Positions 45,901 through 53,089 of a DNA stretch of 64,000 nt are shown in pieces. Numbering within the stretch: the first letter of the stretch is position 1; every line of letters begins with the position of its first letter. This stretch comes from an uncultured Collinsella sp. (lineage in GTDB: Bacteria > Actinomycetota > Coriobacteriia > Coriobacteriales > Coriobacteriaceae), in the NCBI GenBank assembly GCA_934667065.1, contig CAKULD010000008.1, positions 1-64,000 of the forward strand. The letters run 5' to 3'. A program made the translations under genes and the position numbers. The notes beneath the pieces are model-generated. The model saw only the letters and a list, made by a program, of their open reading frames with translations. It did not search any database and was not told the DNA's origin.

Positions 45901-46425
45901 GATATTGCTACCCTTCTTATTGAGAAAAATCTCTTCGCTGCAGTCTAGGTCCTTCATCAATTTAAAACTGCCGGACTGATTTTCCGCAACGCTCTCAAGT
46001 TTATTTTTGAGCTCACTTGCATTATCAATTCCCTCGGCAGCCGCTTTAGTTTGCTCGTTTTCCGCAACCGCAGCAACGGTTTCACCATCCGAAGTCGTTG
46101 TACCCTCGTTCTGCTGCTCTTCCTCGGACTGTCCCTCAGACTGTGCATCGTCTCCGGTCTCGTCGCCCTCGGTCTCGTCACTATTCTGGTTTTCGGTATC
46201 CCCGTTGTTAGTGTCGTCTACACCAGTAGACTCACTTGAGGAACCCCCCCCCATCACAGGTTTCTCGGTAGAAACTGGCTGGGCGTCGTTGGCAATGGCC
46301 TGCGAGATCGGGGGCATGACGAGCGACAGTACCAGGCTCAAGACAGAAGCTCCGCACAAAACACCCGCTATCACACGATGCGCCGCTTTATTACCTTGCT
46401 TAGATTTATTTGAATTTGCTGTCAT
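42937..46425 (-). CDS. Large sortase-anchored adhesin, probable pilus tip protein
   Basis: 1162 aa. A signal peptide (VIAGVLCGASVLSLVLSLVM) is followed by an acidic Ser/Asp/Glu-rich linker (~residues 60-120). A right-handed beta-helix with many GG(I/V)xxN-type turns (for example NLTGGVIAGNHAPNGGGVYA) fills the middle. Two FctA-type isopeptide pilin domains come next (starting near SLKLKASKALKNKQ and WTPKATKVVEGGEM), then LPLSG, anchor and basic tail. An in-frame tandem duplication VTSGVISGK/N lies near 45225-45285. Codons 58-61 contain nine consecutive G residues, likely hypermutable. The start is ATG 46425 after GGAGGAGG. First gene of the pilus operon. Confidence 0.85.
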   Translation of the reverse strand: MTANSNKSKQGNKAAHRVIAGVLCGASVLSLVLSLVMPPISQAIANDAQPVSTEKPVMGGGSSSESTGVDDTNNGDTENQNSDETEGDETGDDAQSEGQSEEEQQNEGTTTSDGETVAAVAENEQTKAAAEGIDNASELKNKLESVAENQSGSFKLMKDLDCSEEIFLNKKGSNITLDLNGCKIKHSGEGNKPLFSVSNGAEFTITDFNPGKDEIADTQPLQNQGQDLTAENYGKTAEMSYVDDVPTKLTYYVTKSSVDTTDSTRTNETTDKHEVTINGAIVGTKDSAMRLINVYTGGTFNLQCGVLTTTQNAKVGNLIYAENGSTVNMSGGYVCGATSTGQGAGIELKDKSTTLNLTGGVIAGNHAPNGGGVYAKESAVTVTSGVISGKVTSGVISGNSTLGVGLGGGIMAEGGIVTVSGGYITNNRMAKFCGTDGNGDHGGGGLAANNGAHVTISDGQITGNYSEEAGGGVYVTNLNQSGRAWLNITGGNIASNVSYRSEGAGIRVGQMVDAMISVPEENSVNPVYITNNTCLSRFDWGGGGIFVQGDTKTASNAGRLFVYNSYISSNTAGGYGGGVAVCPSGKTLVTNTYGTAIFGNTDAGDASGYDNTNNKYNPSDNTGNNGSPHLSGGGDHKDEDKVAYESVDKNNEHVFRNSGHADFFLAAEGHTTPVAVVTGKMLGDIDAEYSGSIELTDRITIPANGVAQVKNSIGLTSGVSATDETTTEPARKKATTFITGNYSWDHGGGIMSNGDLYLGQPADTYVYPSLKLKASKALKNKQTNESMALAKDQFSFSVYRKDSATATMPSWNDKTFDNGGCTLVGTAKNDVNGNITFDLGEQLIDKTVEANEITYYLVENAGEVSGVTYDPAVYEIEVTLEDHTTVLMSVPTQNNPNATKDLKVHNYKIKSVNAIKNPGGSSDSPSPVSADVDGYYSIANSDGSKTFTNKYTPYTSTGSWTPKATKVVEGGEMKEFTLEFADNDKFTGAETVKTKANSKKSQTLDFHVIKYKLNQLDKLESDPTGRGASKTFTYYVREQLPTTPFTNYTYDRSVYKITVNATDQSNKTIKCEVTYTKIVDADGEDIPEAKQKAVDYVPVKDVAAGKNQSVPVFTNAYSTTLPLSGMSGVTLTYLAGAAVLCAAAAWMHIRRKANAKGGERRE
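46244..46252 (-). repeat. G9 homopolymer in the adhesin coding sequence
   Basis: Nine G residues on the coding strand (ATGGGGGGGGGT) encode part of VMGGGSS at residues 58-61. Gain or loss of one base would stop the adhesin soon after its signal peptide. Confidence 0.8.
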
Positions 46426-46891
46426 CGATGCCTCCTCCCCAAGAGACCGCGATCCTGCTCTTTCGCTATCTAACCGGCACGCAGTCAATATTTATACGTG
46501 CCTTACATTGGTAAGTTTAGCCATTGTTTAAACATGTGGGGCGTCAATTTCTTGCAATTTTGCGTCGAACAATCTTTATTCTTGACAATTGCTCAAAGTA
46601 TGCATTGTTTTATTGAATTCTATTATTTAAAAACCGCAGGTAGATTTGTTGTCTACTTTAGGTAATTCATACTTTGTTGTTATTTGTACAACATTTTATT
46701 TTTAGTAGCATATTCTGTGAGCGGTCGATTTGTAGCTGTAAACGGTAGGGCGTTTGCCTGCTCTGACAACCTGCCAGCTAGATCGCCTATTAGTAACGAC
46801 CGACATATATCATGATGTTTATACATCAACATTTAAGTTCGCGGGAAACTGCCTCGGCACAAATAGCGCCCCGCTCGCCAGTCTTAGAACA
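46426..46891. other. AT-rich gap upstream of the pilus operon
   Basis: This stretch is much more AT-rich than the flanks and has no convincing gene. It should hold the pilus promoter. At 46629-46645 it contains AAAACCGCAGGTAGA, the core of the palindromic family at 27030, 51022 and 51221, here without clear long arms. Confidence 0.5.
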
Positions 46892-46928
46892 AACCGCCAC
46901 AAAGGTGCCTGTCCCCCTTGCGGCGGTT
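46892..46928 (-). terminator. CCACCACAAAGG-family hairpin after the HAD gene
   Basis: AACCGCC / GGCGGTT arms extended by CACAAGG/CCTTGCG with one mismatch, loop GTGCCTGTCC. It begins 12 bp after the HAD stop. Confidence 0.65.
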
Positions 46929-46939
46929 CTCGCCTGGCG

Positions 46940-47761
46940 CTACAGCAGATGCTCCTCGATAAAGATTGCGATGCCGTCTTCGTCGTTGCTGGCGGTCACA
47001 TAGTCAGCGGCGGCACGGGTGGCATCGCTGCCGTTTGCCATGGCCACGCCCACGCCGGCGTCGGCCACCATGCAGGTGTCGTTATCCGCGTCGCCAAACA
47101 CGCAGATGTTCTGGAGCCCCATGTCGTTGAGCTCCGACACACGCACAAGGCCGCGCGTCTTGGACACGCGCGGGTCCATGAACTCGTAGAGCCGCTGCGT
47201 GGTTTGCAGGGCGGCCGCCTTAACGGTGTCGTCGGCGAATGTCGATGCGCGCTCGATGACCTGCGGCATTACCTCGGGCGCCATGGTAAACATCACCTTG
47301 GGCTGCGGTTCGCGCAAGAACTCGGCAAAATCGACTACCTTGTAGGGTACGCCATCGACCTGCGACAAGTGCTCGACGCACGCGTTGCTCTCGGGAACGT
47401 AGAACACGCCGTCTCGGGGGCAAACGGGTGTTGCCGGAAGGTCCGCCATGTGCTTACAGATGCGCGCGATGGTTTCGCCCGGCAGCGGATAGCTCAGCTC
47501 GTTGACGTCGTGCGCGCGGTCGATGACCTCGGCGCCACCGCAGCCCACCATCACGTCCACCAGGCCGTCGATGCCCCAGAGCTCGTACATGGTCTCGGTC
47601 GCCTGGGCGTCGCGCCCGGTGCACAGGCCAAAGAGCACGCCGCGCTCGCGCAGGGCGCGGATGGCCGCCACGGTGCGCGGGGACACCGTGTGCTCGCTTG
47701 TGAGCAGCGTGCCGTCGATATCGCAGAACACGGCTTTGATGTGGCCGAAGGTGGCGTCCAT
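46940..47761 (-). CDS. HAD-superfamily (Cof-type) phosphatase
   Basis: A 273-aa sugar-phosphate or flavin-type phosphatase of the Cof/YwpJ group. Motif I is FCDIDGTLLTSEH, motif II is in LCTGRDAQ, and motif III/IV are in CVFGDADNDTCMVADAGVGVAMANG, with a C2-type cap between (~residues 80-190). ATG 47761 follows AGAAAGG. It is monocistronic with its own hairpin; the substrate cannot be predicted. Confidence 0.88.
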   Translation of the reverse strand: MDATFGHIKAVFCDIDGTLLTSEHTVSPRTVAAIRALRERGVLFGLCTGRDAQATETMYELWGIDGLVDVMVGCGGAEVIDRAHDVNELSYPLPGETIARICKHMADLPATPVCPRDGVFYVPESNACVEHLSQVDGVPYKVVDFAEFLREPQPKVMFTMAPEVMPQVIERASTFADDTVKAAALQTTQRLYEFMDPRVSKTRGLVRVSELNDMGLQNICVFGDADNDTCMVADAGVGVAMANGSDATRAAADYVTASNDEDGIAIFIEEHLL

Positions 47762-47846
47762 GGGGGCCTTTCTGGGTAGCGTGGCGGTGTGGGATGTATT
47801 CGTAAGCGGCGTACATGGTACACCAAGGCGTGGATCGTTGGGGCCC

Positions 47847-47883
47847 GACCGCTACAAAGGTGCCTGGCCCCTTTGTGGTGGCT
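47847..47883. repeat. Degenerate CCACCACAAAGG-family hairpin
   Basis: ACAAAGGTGCCTGGCCCCTT centre as in the family; outer arms pair imperfectly (GACCGCT against GGTGGCT). Located between the HAD gene and the MFS gene. Confidence 0.5.
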
Positions 47884-47905
47884 TGTGGTGCCCGGGTCTC
47901 AGCAC

Positions 47906-47970
47906 AATCCATCACAACATTCGACGTTTTTCGGCAAAATCGCGATTTTCATCGAATGTTGTGACGGTTT
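47906..47970. repeat. 65-bp palindrome, CCGTCCCAACATTCGA family, copy D
   Basis: TCACAACATTCGA / TCGAATGTTGTGA arms. Relative to the other copies both arms changed together (CCC/GGG to CAC/GTG), keeping the pairing. It abuts the MFS stop codon. Confidence 0.65.
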
Positions 47971-49251
47971 TTACTGCTCTGCAGCACGATCCAAGTGTCC
48001 GCGTCCAAACAGTAGCAGCGCTACGGGGACCGCCGTTACGACCATGCCCGCTCCGATGAGCGTCTGCTGCACGCCAAATGTCGACGCCAGCCATGGGGCA
48101 ATCGCCAGCGGGGCCACGCCGGCGAACATGTTGCCAAAGCCCATGACCGAATTAACGCGGCCGAGCTGATCGAGCGGCGCCGTCGTTTGCACAATGGTGT
48201 TGTGGAGCGGGCTGACGACGCCCCAGGCCACGCCCAGGGCGATCTGACCAATAAGGGCCACGCCCACGTACGGCGTGCCCACGTAGAGCAGGCTTCCCAG
48301 GCCTACGGACATAAGCGCCACGAGCAGCGTTTTGAGGCTGACGAGGCGCGGCGGCAAGCGGAGCGCGACCGCAGCGCCCAGCACCGCGCCCACGCCGCAG
48401 GCTGACGAGAGCCAGCCCATCCACTCGACGCCGACGTGCAGGACGTCGCGATAGAAGAACGACTCCAGCGGGTCGAAGGCACCGTAGCCAAAGTTCGAAA
48501 GAAAGATGATGCAGAAGAGCAGGGCGAGGACGCTGTTGGTGAAGACCGTCTTGATGCTGGTCGCGAAGGTGGCACGGGCGGATGTGTTGGGGTTGGAGCT
48601 TTGGCCCGCGCGCTTCCCCTCCTCTGCCGAATCGGCATCCGCCTGTCCGGCGACGCGACCTGCTTGCGGCTTAAACCCCCAGCCGGCAATGAGCGCGAGC
48701 AGGGTGAACAGTATCATGAGCACGAACACCGCGCGTGACGATGCTGCCGCAGCAACAAAGCCGCCCAGCGTGGGTCCGACGATGATGCTCACGTTGGAGA
48801 ACATGGTGATGGTGGAGTTGATGTCTTTGAGCTCGACGGGGTCGTCGGTGAGATACGCCGGATAGGACGTGGCGATGGGCTGGGCGAACCCCATAACAAA
48901 ACCCAAGAGCGCCGCGCCGGCAAGGACCGTTCCGGTCGCGCTGCCAAAGGCGATGATTGCCGCGCCCGTTGCCAGCGTGCCGACGATGCTCAGCATAAAA
49001 TGGCGGCGCGGGCCCCAGGCGTCGAGCGCCGCACCGCCCGCAAAGGACCCCAGGATCACGAAGACGTTCATAAACAGGACGGCCAGCGACGTCGCGACGA
49101 CCGAAGCGCCATCCGCATAGGTAAGTGTTCCGATGACGCCGATAAAGTAGCTGGTCTGGAAGCCGGTATAGATGAGAAACCGCATCGCCACCAAGCGCTT
49201 GGCCTGCGCGGACAGCGACGGTTGGGATTTTGAGAATAGAGATAGGGACAT
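47971..49251 (-). CDS. MFS transporter
   Basis: A twelve-helix major facilitator of 426 aa, most like drug/multisubstrate exporters of the DHA type. The N-terminal half has GFQTSYFIGVIGTLTYADGA and LDAWGPRRHFML (motif A-like DxxGxR). The central loop (~residues 190-230) is charged, and the second half contains LGRVNSVMGFGNMFAGVAPL. ATG 49251 follows AAGGAG. It stands alone between a HAD gene and the GH1 gene; substrate unknown. Confidence 0.85.
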   Translation of the reverse strand: MSLSLFSKSQPSLSAQAKRLVAMRFLIYTGFQTSYFIGVIGTLTYADGASVVATSLAVLFMNVFVILGSFAGGAALDAWGPRRHFMLSIVGTLATGAAIIAFGSATGTVLAGAALLGFVMGFAQPIATSYPAYLTDDPVELKDINSTITMFSNVSIIVGPTLGGFVAAAASSRAVFVLMILFTLLALIAGWGFKPQAGRVAGQADADSAEEGKRAGQSSNPNTSARATFATSIKTVFTNSVLALLFCIIFLSNFGYGAFDPLESFFYRDVLHVGVEWMGWLSSACGVGAVLGAAVALRLPPRLVSLKTLLVALMSVGLGSLLYVGTPYVGVALIGQIALGVAWGVVSPLHNTIVQTTAPLDQLGRVNSVMGFGNMFAGVAPLAIAPWLASTFGVQQTLIGAGMVVTAVPVALLLFGRGHLDRAAEQ

Positions 49252-49378
49252 GGGCGCTCCTTGTTGCATACGAATACGGGCCGCGGGCATTGACCACCGG
49301 CCATCGGCTCAATCTTTCTGTATGCAACGTTAAGGACGCATCGAGCCCCTTCTCTCCGTTTTTGCCAGCACGAACTAC

Positions 49379-49415
49379 TTGGTAGATTTTAAGGCATGTC
49401 CCAAACATCTACCAA
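49379..49415. repeat. Short inverted repeat upstream of the MFS gene
   Basis: TTGGTAGAT / ATCTACCAA arms around a 19-nt centre, 130 bp upstream of the MFS start. Could be an operator or a spare hairpin. Confidence 0.35.
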
Positions 49416-49419
49416 AGCA

Positions 49420-49460
49420 AAAACCACCACAAAGGTGCCTGTCCCCTTTGTGGTGGTTTT
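49420..49460 (-). terminator. CCACCACAAAGG-family hairpin after the GH1 gene
   Basis: Perfect 16-bp arms AAAACCACCACAAAGG / CCTTTGTGGTGGTTTT, 9-nt loop TGCCTGTCC, 14 bp after the GH1 stop. The A- and T-ends make it a bidirectional terminator. Confidence 0.8.
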
Positions 49461-49474
49461 GGTGGTTGCCCTGG

Positions 49475-50923
49475 TTAGGCGAGGTCGGCGCCGTTGGACT
49501 CGATGACCTTCTTGTACCAGAAGAAGCTGTCCTTGCGGCTGCGGGCCAGCGTGCCGTTGCCGTCGTTGTCCTTGTCGACGTAGATAAAGCCGTAGCGCTT
49601 CTTCATCTCGCCGGTCGAGGCACTCACCAAATCGATGCAGCCCCACATGGTGTAGCCCATTAGATCCACGCCGTCCTCGATGGCGATCTCCATCTGCTTG
49701 ATGTGCTCGCGCAGGTAATCGATGCGGTAGCCGTCGTGGATTGAACCGTCTGCCTCGACCTCGTCAACCGCGCCCAGGCCGTTCTCGACAATCATCAGCG
49801 GCACCTGGTAACGGTCGTAGACCTCCTCCAGGTAGTAGCGCAGGCCCTCGGGGTCAATCGCCCAGCCCCAGTCGCTCTTCTTGAGATACTCGTTGCCGGC
49901 ACCACCAAAGATGTTGCCCTGCTCCAGCAGCACCGGGTCGGCCGTGGCCGTGGCGCTCATGTAATAGCTAAAGCTGTAGAAGTCGACCTTGCCGGCGGCC
50001 AGCGTGGCAGCGTCCTCGGGCGAGACCTCCACGTGCACGCCCTCGCGGCGCCACAGGCTGCGGGCCCACGCCGGATACGCGCCGCGCACCTGAACGTCGC
50101 CACAGTAGAAGTTCATCTCGCGCTGCTGCTTCTGCGCGGCCAGGACATCGGCCGGGTTGCAGGTGTGCGGATAGCAGGCGTTACCGGCAATCATGCAGCC
50201 GATCTTGTTCTGAGGGTCGATCTGATGGCCCATGGTAACGCACTTGGCGCTCGCCAGGAACTGGTTGTGCAGGGCATCGAAGCGCGCCTGCGGGTCGTCC
50301 CAATCGCAGCTGCCAAAGGCCATGGGCGTGTCGGTGGCGTCGGGCACCATGCCGCCGCCCATCACGCCGCCAAAGCCGCCCATGAGCAAGCAGTTAATCT
50401 CGTTGAAGGTGAGCCAGTAGCGCACCAGGCCCTGGTACTCGGTCATGACGGTGCGAGCGTAGTTGAGGTAGAACTCGATGAGCTTGGGGTTCTTCCAGCC
50501 GCCGTAGTTTTTGGAGAGGCCGTAGGGCAGCTCGTAGTGGCTGAGGGTGACCATGGGCTCGATACCCTGCTCCTGGCAGGCCTGGAACACGCGGCGATAG
50601 AACTCAATGCCGCCCTGGTTGGGCTCGGCTTCGTCGCCGTTGGGGAAGATACGACTCCAGTTGATGGACATGCGGTAGCACTTAAAGCCCATCTCGCCAA
50701 AGAGCTTAATGTCGTCGAGGTAGTGGTGGTACATGTCCACGGCCTCGTGGCTGGGATAGTGGTACTGGGGCAGGATGCCGTCGGTGATGTGGCGCGGCTC
50801 GGAGACCGTGCCGCCGGTCATGATATCGGGAACGCCGAGGCCCTTGCCGTCCTCGTTGTATCCGCCTTCGCACTGATTGGCGGCAGTGGCGCCGCCCCAC
50901 AGAAATCCATCGGGAAAAGCCAT
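49475..50923 (-). CDS. bglA: 6-phospho-beta-glucosidase (GH1)
   Basis: Hydrolyses PTS-imported phospho-beta-glucosides in the cytoplasm. The 482-aa GH1 barrel starts FPDGFLWGGATAANQCEGGY. The acid/base Glu is in WLTFNEINCL and the nucleophile Glu in MIVENGLGAVDE. Phospho-sugar-specific enzymes of this group carry a C-terminal loop like KKRYGFIYVDKDNDG...LARSRKDSFFWYKKVI, as here. ATG 50923 follows AAAGGAG. It is downstream of the beta-glucoside IIBC gene and the bglG antiterminator on the same strand, giving an uptake-hydrolysis module, although two palindromic elements separate it from IIBC. Confidence 0.93.
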   Translation of the reverse strand: MAFPDGFLWGGATAANQCEGGYNEDGKGLGVPDIMTGGTVSEPRHITDGILPQYHYPSHEAVDMYHHYLDDIKLFGEMGFKCYRMSINWSRIFPNGDEAEPNQGGIEFYRRVFQACQEQGIEPMVTLSHYELPYGLSKNYGGWKNPKLIEFYLNYARTVMTEYQGLVRYWLTFNEINCLLMGGFGGVMGGGMVPDATDTPMAFGSCDWDDPQARFDALHNQFLASAKCVTMGHQIDPQNKIGCMIAGNACYPHTCNPADVLAAQKQQREMNFYCGDVQVRGAYPAWARSLWRREGVHVEVSPEDAATLAAGKVDFYSFSYYMSATATADPVLLEQGNIFGGAGNEYLKKSDWGWAIDPEGLRYYLEEVYDRYQVPLMIVENGLGAVDEVEADGSIHDGYRIDYLREHIKQMEIAIEDGVDLMGYTMWGCIDLVSASTGEMKKRYGFIYVDKDNDGNGTLARSRKDSFFWYKKVIESNGADLA

Positions 50924-51021
50924 GTCGGCTCCTTTCGTACGTGTTGGGATGGTTGCATGGACGCCGCGGCGGCGCCCGCAGGGTTGATTACGGTCGGATC
51001 GAGGCCCGCACATGGCCGGCT

Positions 51022-51181
51022 GCCACGAAACCGGCCTATCTACTACGTTTAACCGCGGACCCCCAAACACACCGCGATTGCCAAAAACAAAACCGCAGGT
51101 AGACAGCTTGGCGATTTTGGAAAAACCGCCGTATGGTTGGCCCCTGCCACTTAAACGTAGTAGATAGCCCGATTTCGTGGC
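51022..51181. repeat. 160-bp palindromic element with CAAAACCGCAGGTAGA core, copy 1
   Basis: Arms of about 31 bp start GCCACGAAA at each end and share CTATCTACTACGTTTAA. The interior has GACCCCC, CAAAACCGCAGGTAGA and CTTGGCGATTT in the same order as the next element. Confidence 0.6.
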
Positions 51182-51220
51182 GAGGCCCCTCCATTGGGGG
51201 CGCACGGACAGGCCAGTCAA

Positions 51221-51376
51221 CCAAAACTACGCCGGTTTACTACGACAAATCTATGACCCCCGAGCACACCGGAAACCGCAAAATCAAAACCGCAGGTAGA
51301 GAACTTGCCGATTTCCAGAAATACGCGGTGTGGTCGACCCCTGAAGATCCATCGTAGTAAACCGGCATAGTTTTGG
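51221..51376. repeat. 156-bp palindromic element with CAAAACCGCAGGTAGA core, copy 2
   Basis: Arms begin CCAAAACTA and share GCCGGTTTACTACGA. The interior has GACCCCC, CAAAACCGCAGGTAGA and CTTGCCGATTT. It lies 40 bp from copy 1. Together they fill most of the gap between the GH1 and IIBC genes. Confidence 0.6.
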
Positions 51377-51474
51377 CTGGGGCCTTACCTAAGATGCACG
51401 GGCGGAAACAACGAAAGCGACGTTTGCCCAGATAAAACCGACCAAAATAAACCTGTCCTTTTTTGGCAGGTTTG

Positions 51475-51505
51475 AAAAAGCCGGCGGGGCGCTCCCCCCG
51501 CCGGC
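51475..51505 (-). terminator. Terminator of the beta-glucoside PTS gene
   Basis: GCCGGCGGGG / CCCCGCCGGC arms followed by five T residues on the minus strand, 27 bp after the IIBC stop. Confidence 0.9.
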
Positions 51506-51531
51506 TTGGTACCGAGTCTTTGTCGTTTAGG

Positions 51532-52971
51532 CTACTTGGAAGCCTCGGGCTTGTAGGTGGCGAACTCGAGCGCGAAGCCCACAGCGGCACCCACGAGGGA
51601 GGCAACGATAGCCCAGATCATGTGGTTGATGCCGTTAACACCGGAAGGATCGATGAAGGACAGCCAGTTGAAGACGCCCAGACCACCGGAGATGTAGATA
51701 ACGGCGCCGGAGATGCCGATGATGAGGCCGCCCACAGCAGAGCCGATGCTGGCGTTGATGAAGGCCTTCTTATCGGGCAGGGCGATACCGTAGATGGCGG
51801 GCTCGGTGACACCAAAGAAGAACGCAGAGATCATAGCGGGCAGGGCGATGCCGCGGAACTTCTCGTCCTTGTTCTTGAGGTACATGGCAAAGAGCACAGC
51901 ACCCAGCGAAAAGGAGTGAGCGATAACGGAACCAAGGATGTAGTCGTGACCAAGAGTCGTCAGGTTAACGAGAGCGATGGGCACGAGCGACCAGTGGAAG
52001 CCGAAGATAACCAGGCACATCCAGAAACCGCCAACGAGGGTGCAGCCCAGGACGGAGCCGATCATGGGCAGGCCGAACAGCACTGCGAAGAACTCGCCGA
52101 GCAGGTTGGTAATGAGCGTAGCGATGGGGCCAATGACCAGGTAGCCAAGGACAACAGTGATGGTGACAGTGATCAGCGGCACGAAGAACATCTTCATGGA
52201 AGCGGGAATCCACTTCTTAGCCCAGCGCTCAACCTTGGAACCAAACCAAACCATGAGCAGAATAGGGATAACGGAGCTGGTGTAGCCAGAAGCAGGCATG
52301 ATCAGCGGCAGGCCCAGGAACGTGGTGTACCAGGAGAAGGTGCCGGCAAAGCCAAGCTCCACGGAGCCGATGACCTCACCCGAGGTCAGGGCGACCATGG
52401 TGGGGTACACCAGGGCAAAGGCGATGGCGAGGCCATTGAACTCGCTCATCTTGAACTTCTTGGCTGCGGTGTAGCCAAGGACGACGGGCAGGAAGTAGAA
52501 CATGCCGTCGGCGACGGTGTAGAGCAGCGTATAGGCGCCGTCGTTGGCAAAACTCGGGACCAGGAAGGTGGCGAGCGCCAGCAGGCCCTTCATGATACCG
52601 GCGGCCGAGAAGGTGCCCAGCATGGGCTGGAAGATACCGGAGATGAGGTCGATCACCACGTCGGCAACGCCCTTGGGAGCGGCATCGTCATCGTCGGCAT
52701 CGACGGAGCCGCCGTCGGCAAAGCCGCCAGCCTTAAGGATCGCGTCGTAGACATCCTCGACGATGTTACCCACAACGACCTGATACTGGCCGTTGGCGTG
52801 CATGACCTTGATCACGTTGGGCAGCGCAGAAATTGCCTCGTCGTTGGCCTTCGACTCGTCCTTGAGCTTAAAGCGAACGCGGGTAATGCAGTGCGCGACG
52901 GACTTGACGTTGGACTTGCCGCCGACCAGCTCAACAACCTGGGCAGCAAGATCGTCGTATTTACCTGCCAT
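51532..52971 (-). CDS. PTS beta-glucoside transporter, IIBC
   Basis: Imports and phosphorylates beta-glucosides. In 479 aa, the N-terminal IIB domain has the phosphocysteine in SVAHCITRVRFKL (~residue 28). After an acidic linker (DADDDDAAP) the IIC membrane domain follows, with the conserved GVTEPAIYG. The usual C-terminal IIA domain is absent, so phosphate must come from a separate IIA, for example the protein at 15.1-15.6 kb. The start is ATG 52971 after AGAGAGG. It follows the bglG antiterminator gene by 118 bp. Confidence 0.93.
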   Translation of the reverse strand: MAGKYDDLAAQVVELVGGKSNVKSVAHCITRVRFKLKDESKANDEAISALPNVIKVMHANGQYQVVVGNIVEDVYDAILKAGGFADGGSVDADDDDAAPKGVADVVIDLISGIFQPMLGTFSAAGIMKGLLALATFLVPSFANDGAYTLLYTVADGMFYFLPVVLGYTAAKKFKMSEFNGLAIAFALVYPTMVALTSGEVIGSVELGFAGTFSWYTTFLGLPLIMPASGYTSSVIPILLMVWFGSKVERWAKKWIPASMKMFFVPLITVTITVVLGYLVIGPIATLITNLLGEFFAVLFGLPMIGSVLGCTLVGGFWMCLVIFGFHWSLVPIALVNLTTLGHDYILGSVIAHSFSLGAVLFAMYLKNKDEKFRGIALPAMISAFFFGVTEPAIYGIALPDKKAFINASIGSAVGGLIIGISGAVIYISGGLGVFNWLSFIDPSGVNGINHMIWAIVASLVGAAVGFALEFATYKPEASK

Positions 52972-53089
52972 GTTTTGTCCTCTCTTTTCCAAATTTCGAC
53001 AAAGCTATCCCCCACCGCGAGCCGGTACCTTGCCCGCAGTTAGAAACCAAAATGAGTTGTTACGATTGCCGCCGGGCTGGCGGCGCGCG
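52972..53089 (-). promoter_or_regulatory. bglG-IIBC intergenic leader
   Basis: On the minus strand it contains GGTTTCTAACTGCGGGCAAGG, weakly like a RAT antiterminator sequence, but no following terminator is clear. I cannot decide whether a second antitermination site is present. Confidence 0.25.

Noticed and set aside
49475..51220. N-terminally extended GH1 protein (581 aa)
   Set aside because: The extra ~99 codons run through intergenic palindrome sequence; ATG 50923 has a strong AAAGGAG and begins the GH1 fold.
52972..53089. Second RAT site between bglG and IIBC
   Set aside because: Partial sequence resemblance only, and no terminator partner could be folded; listed at low confidence rather than as a finding.
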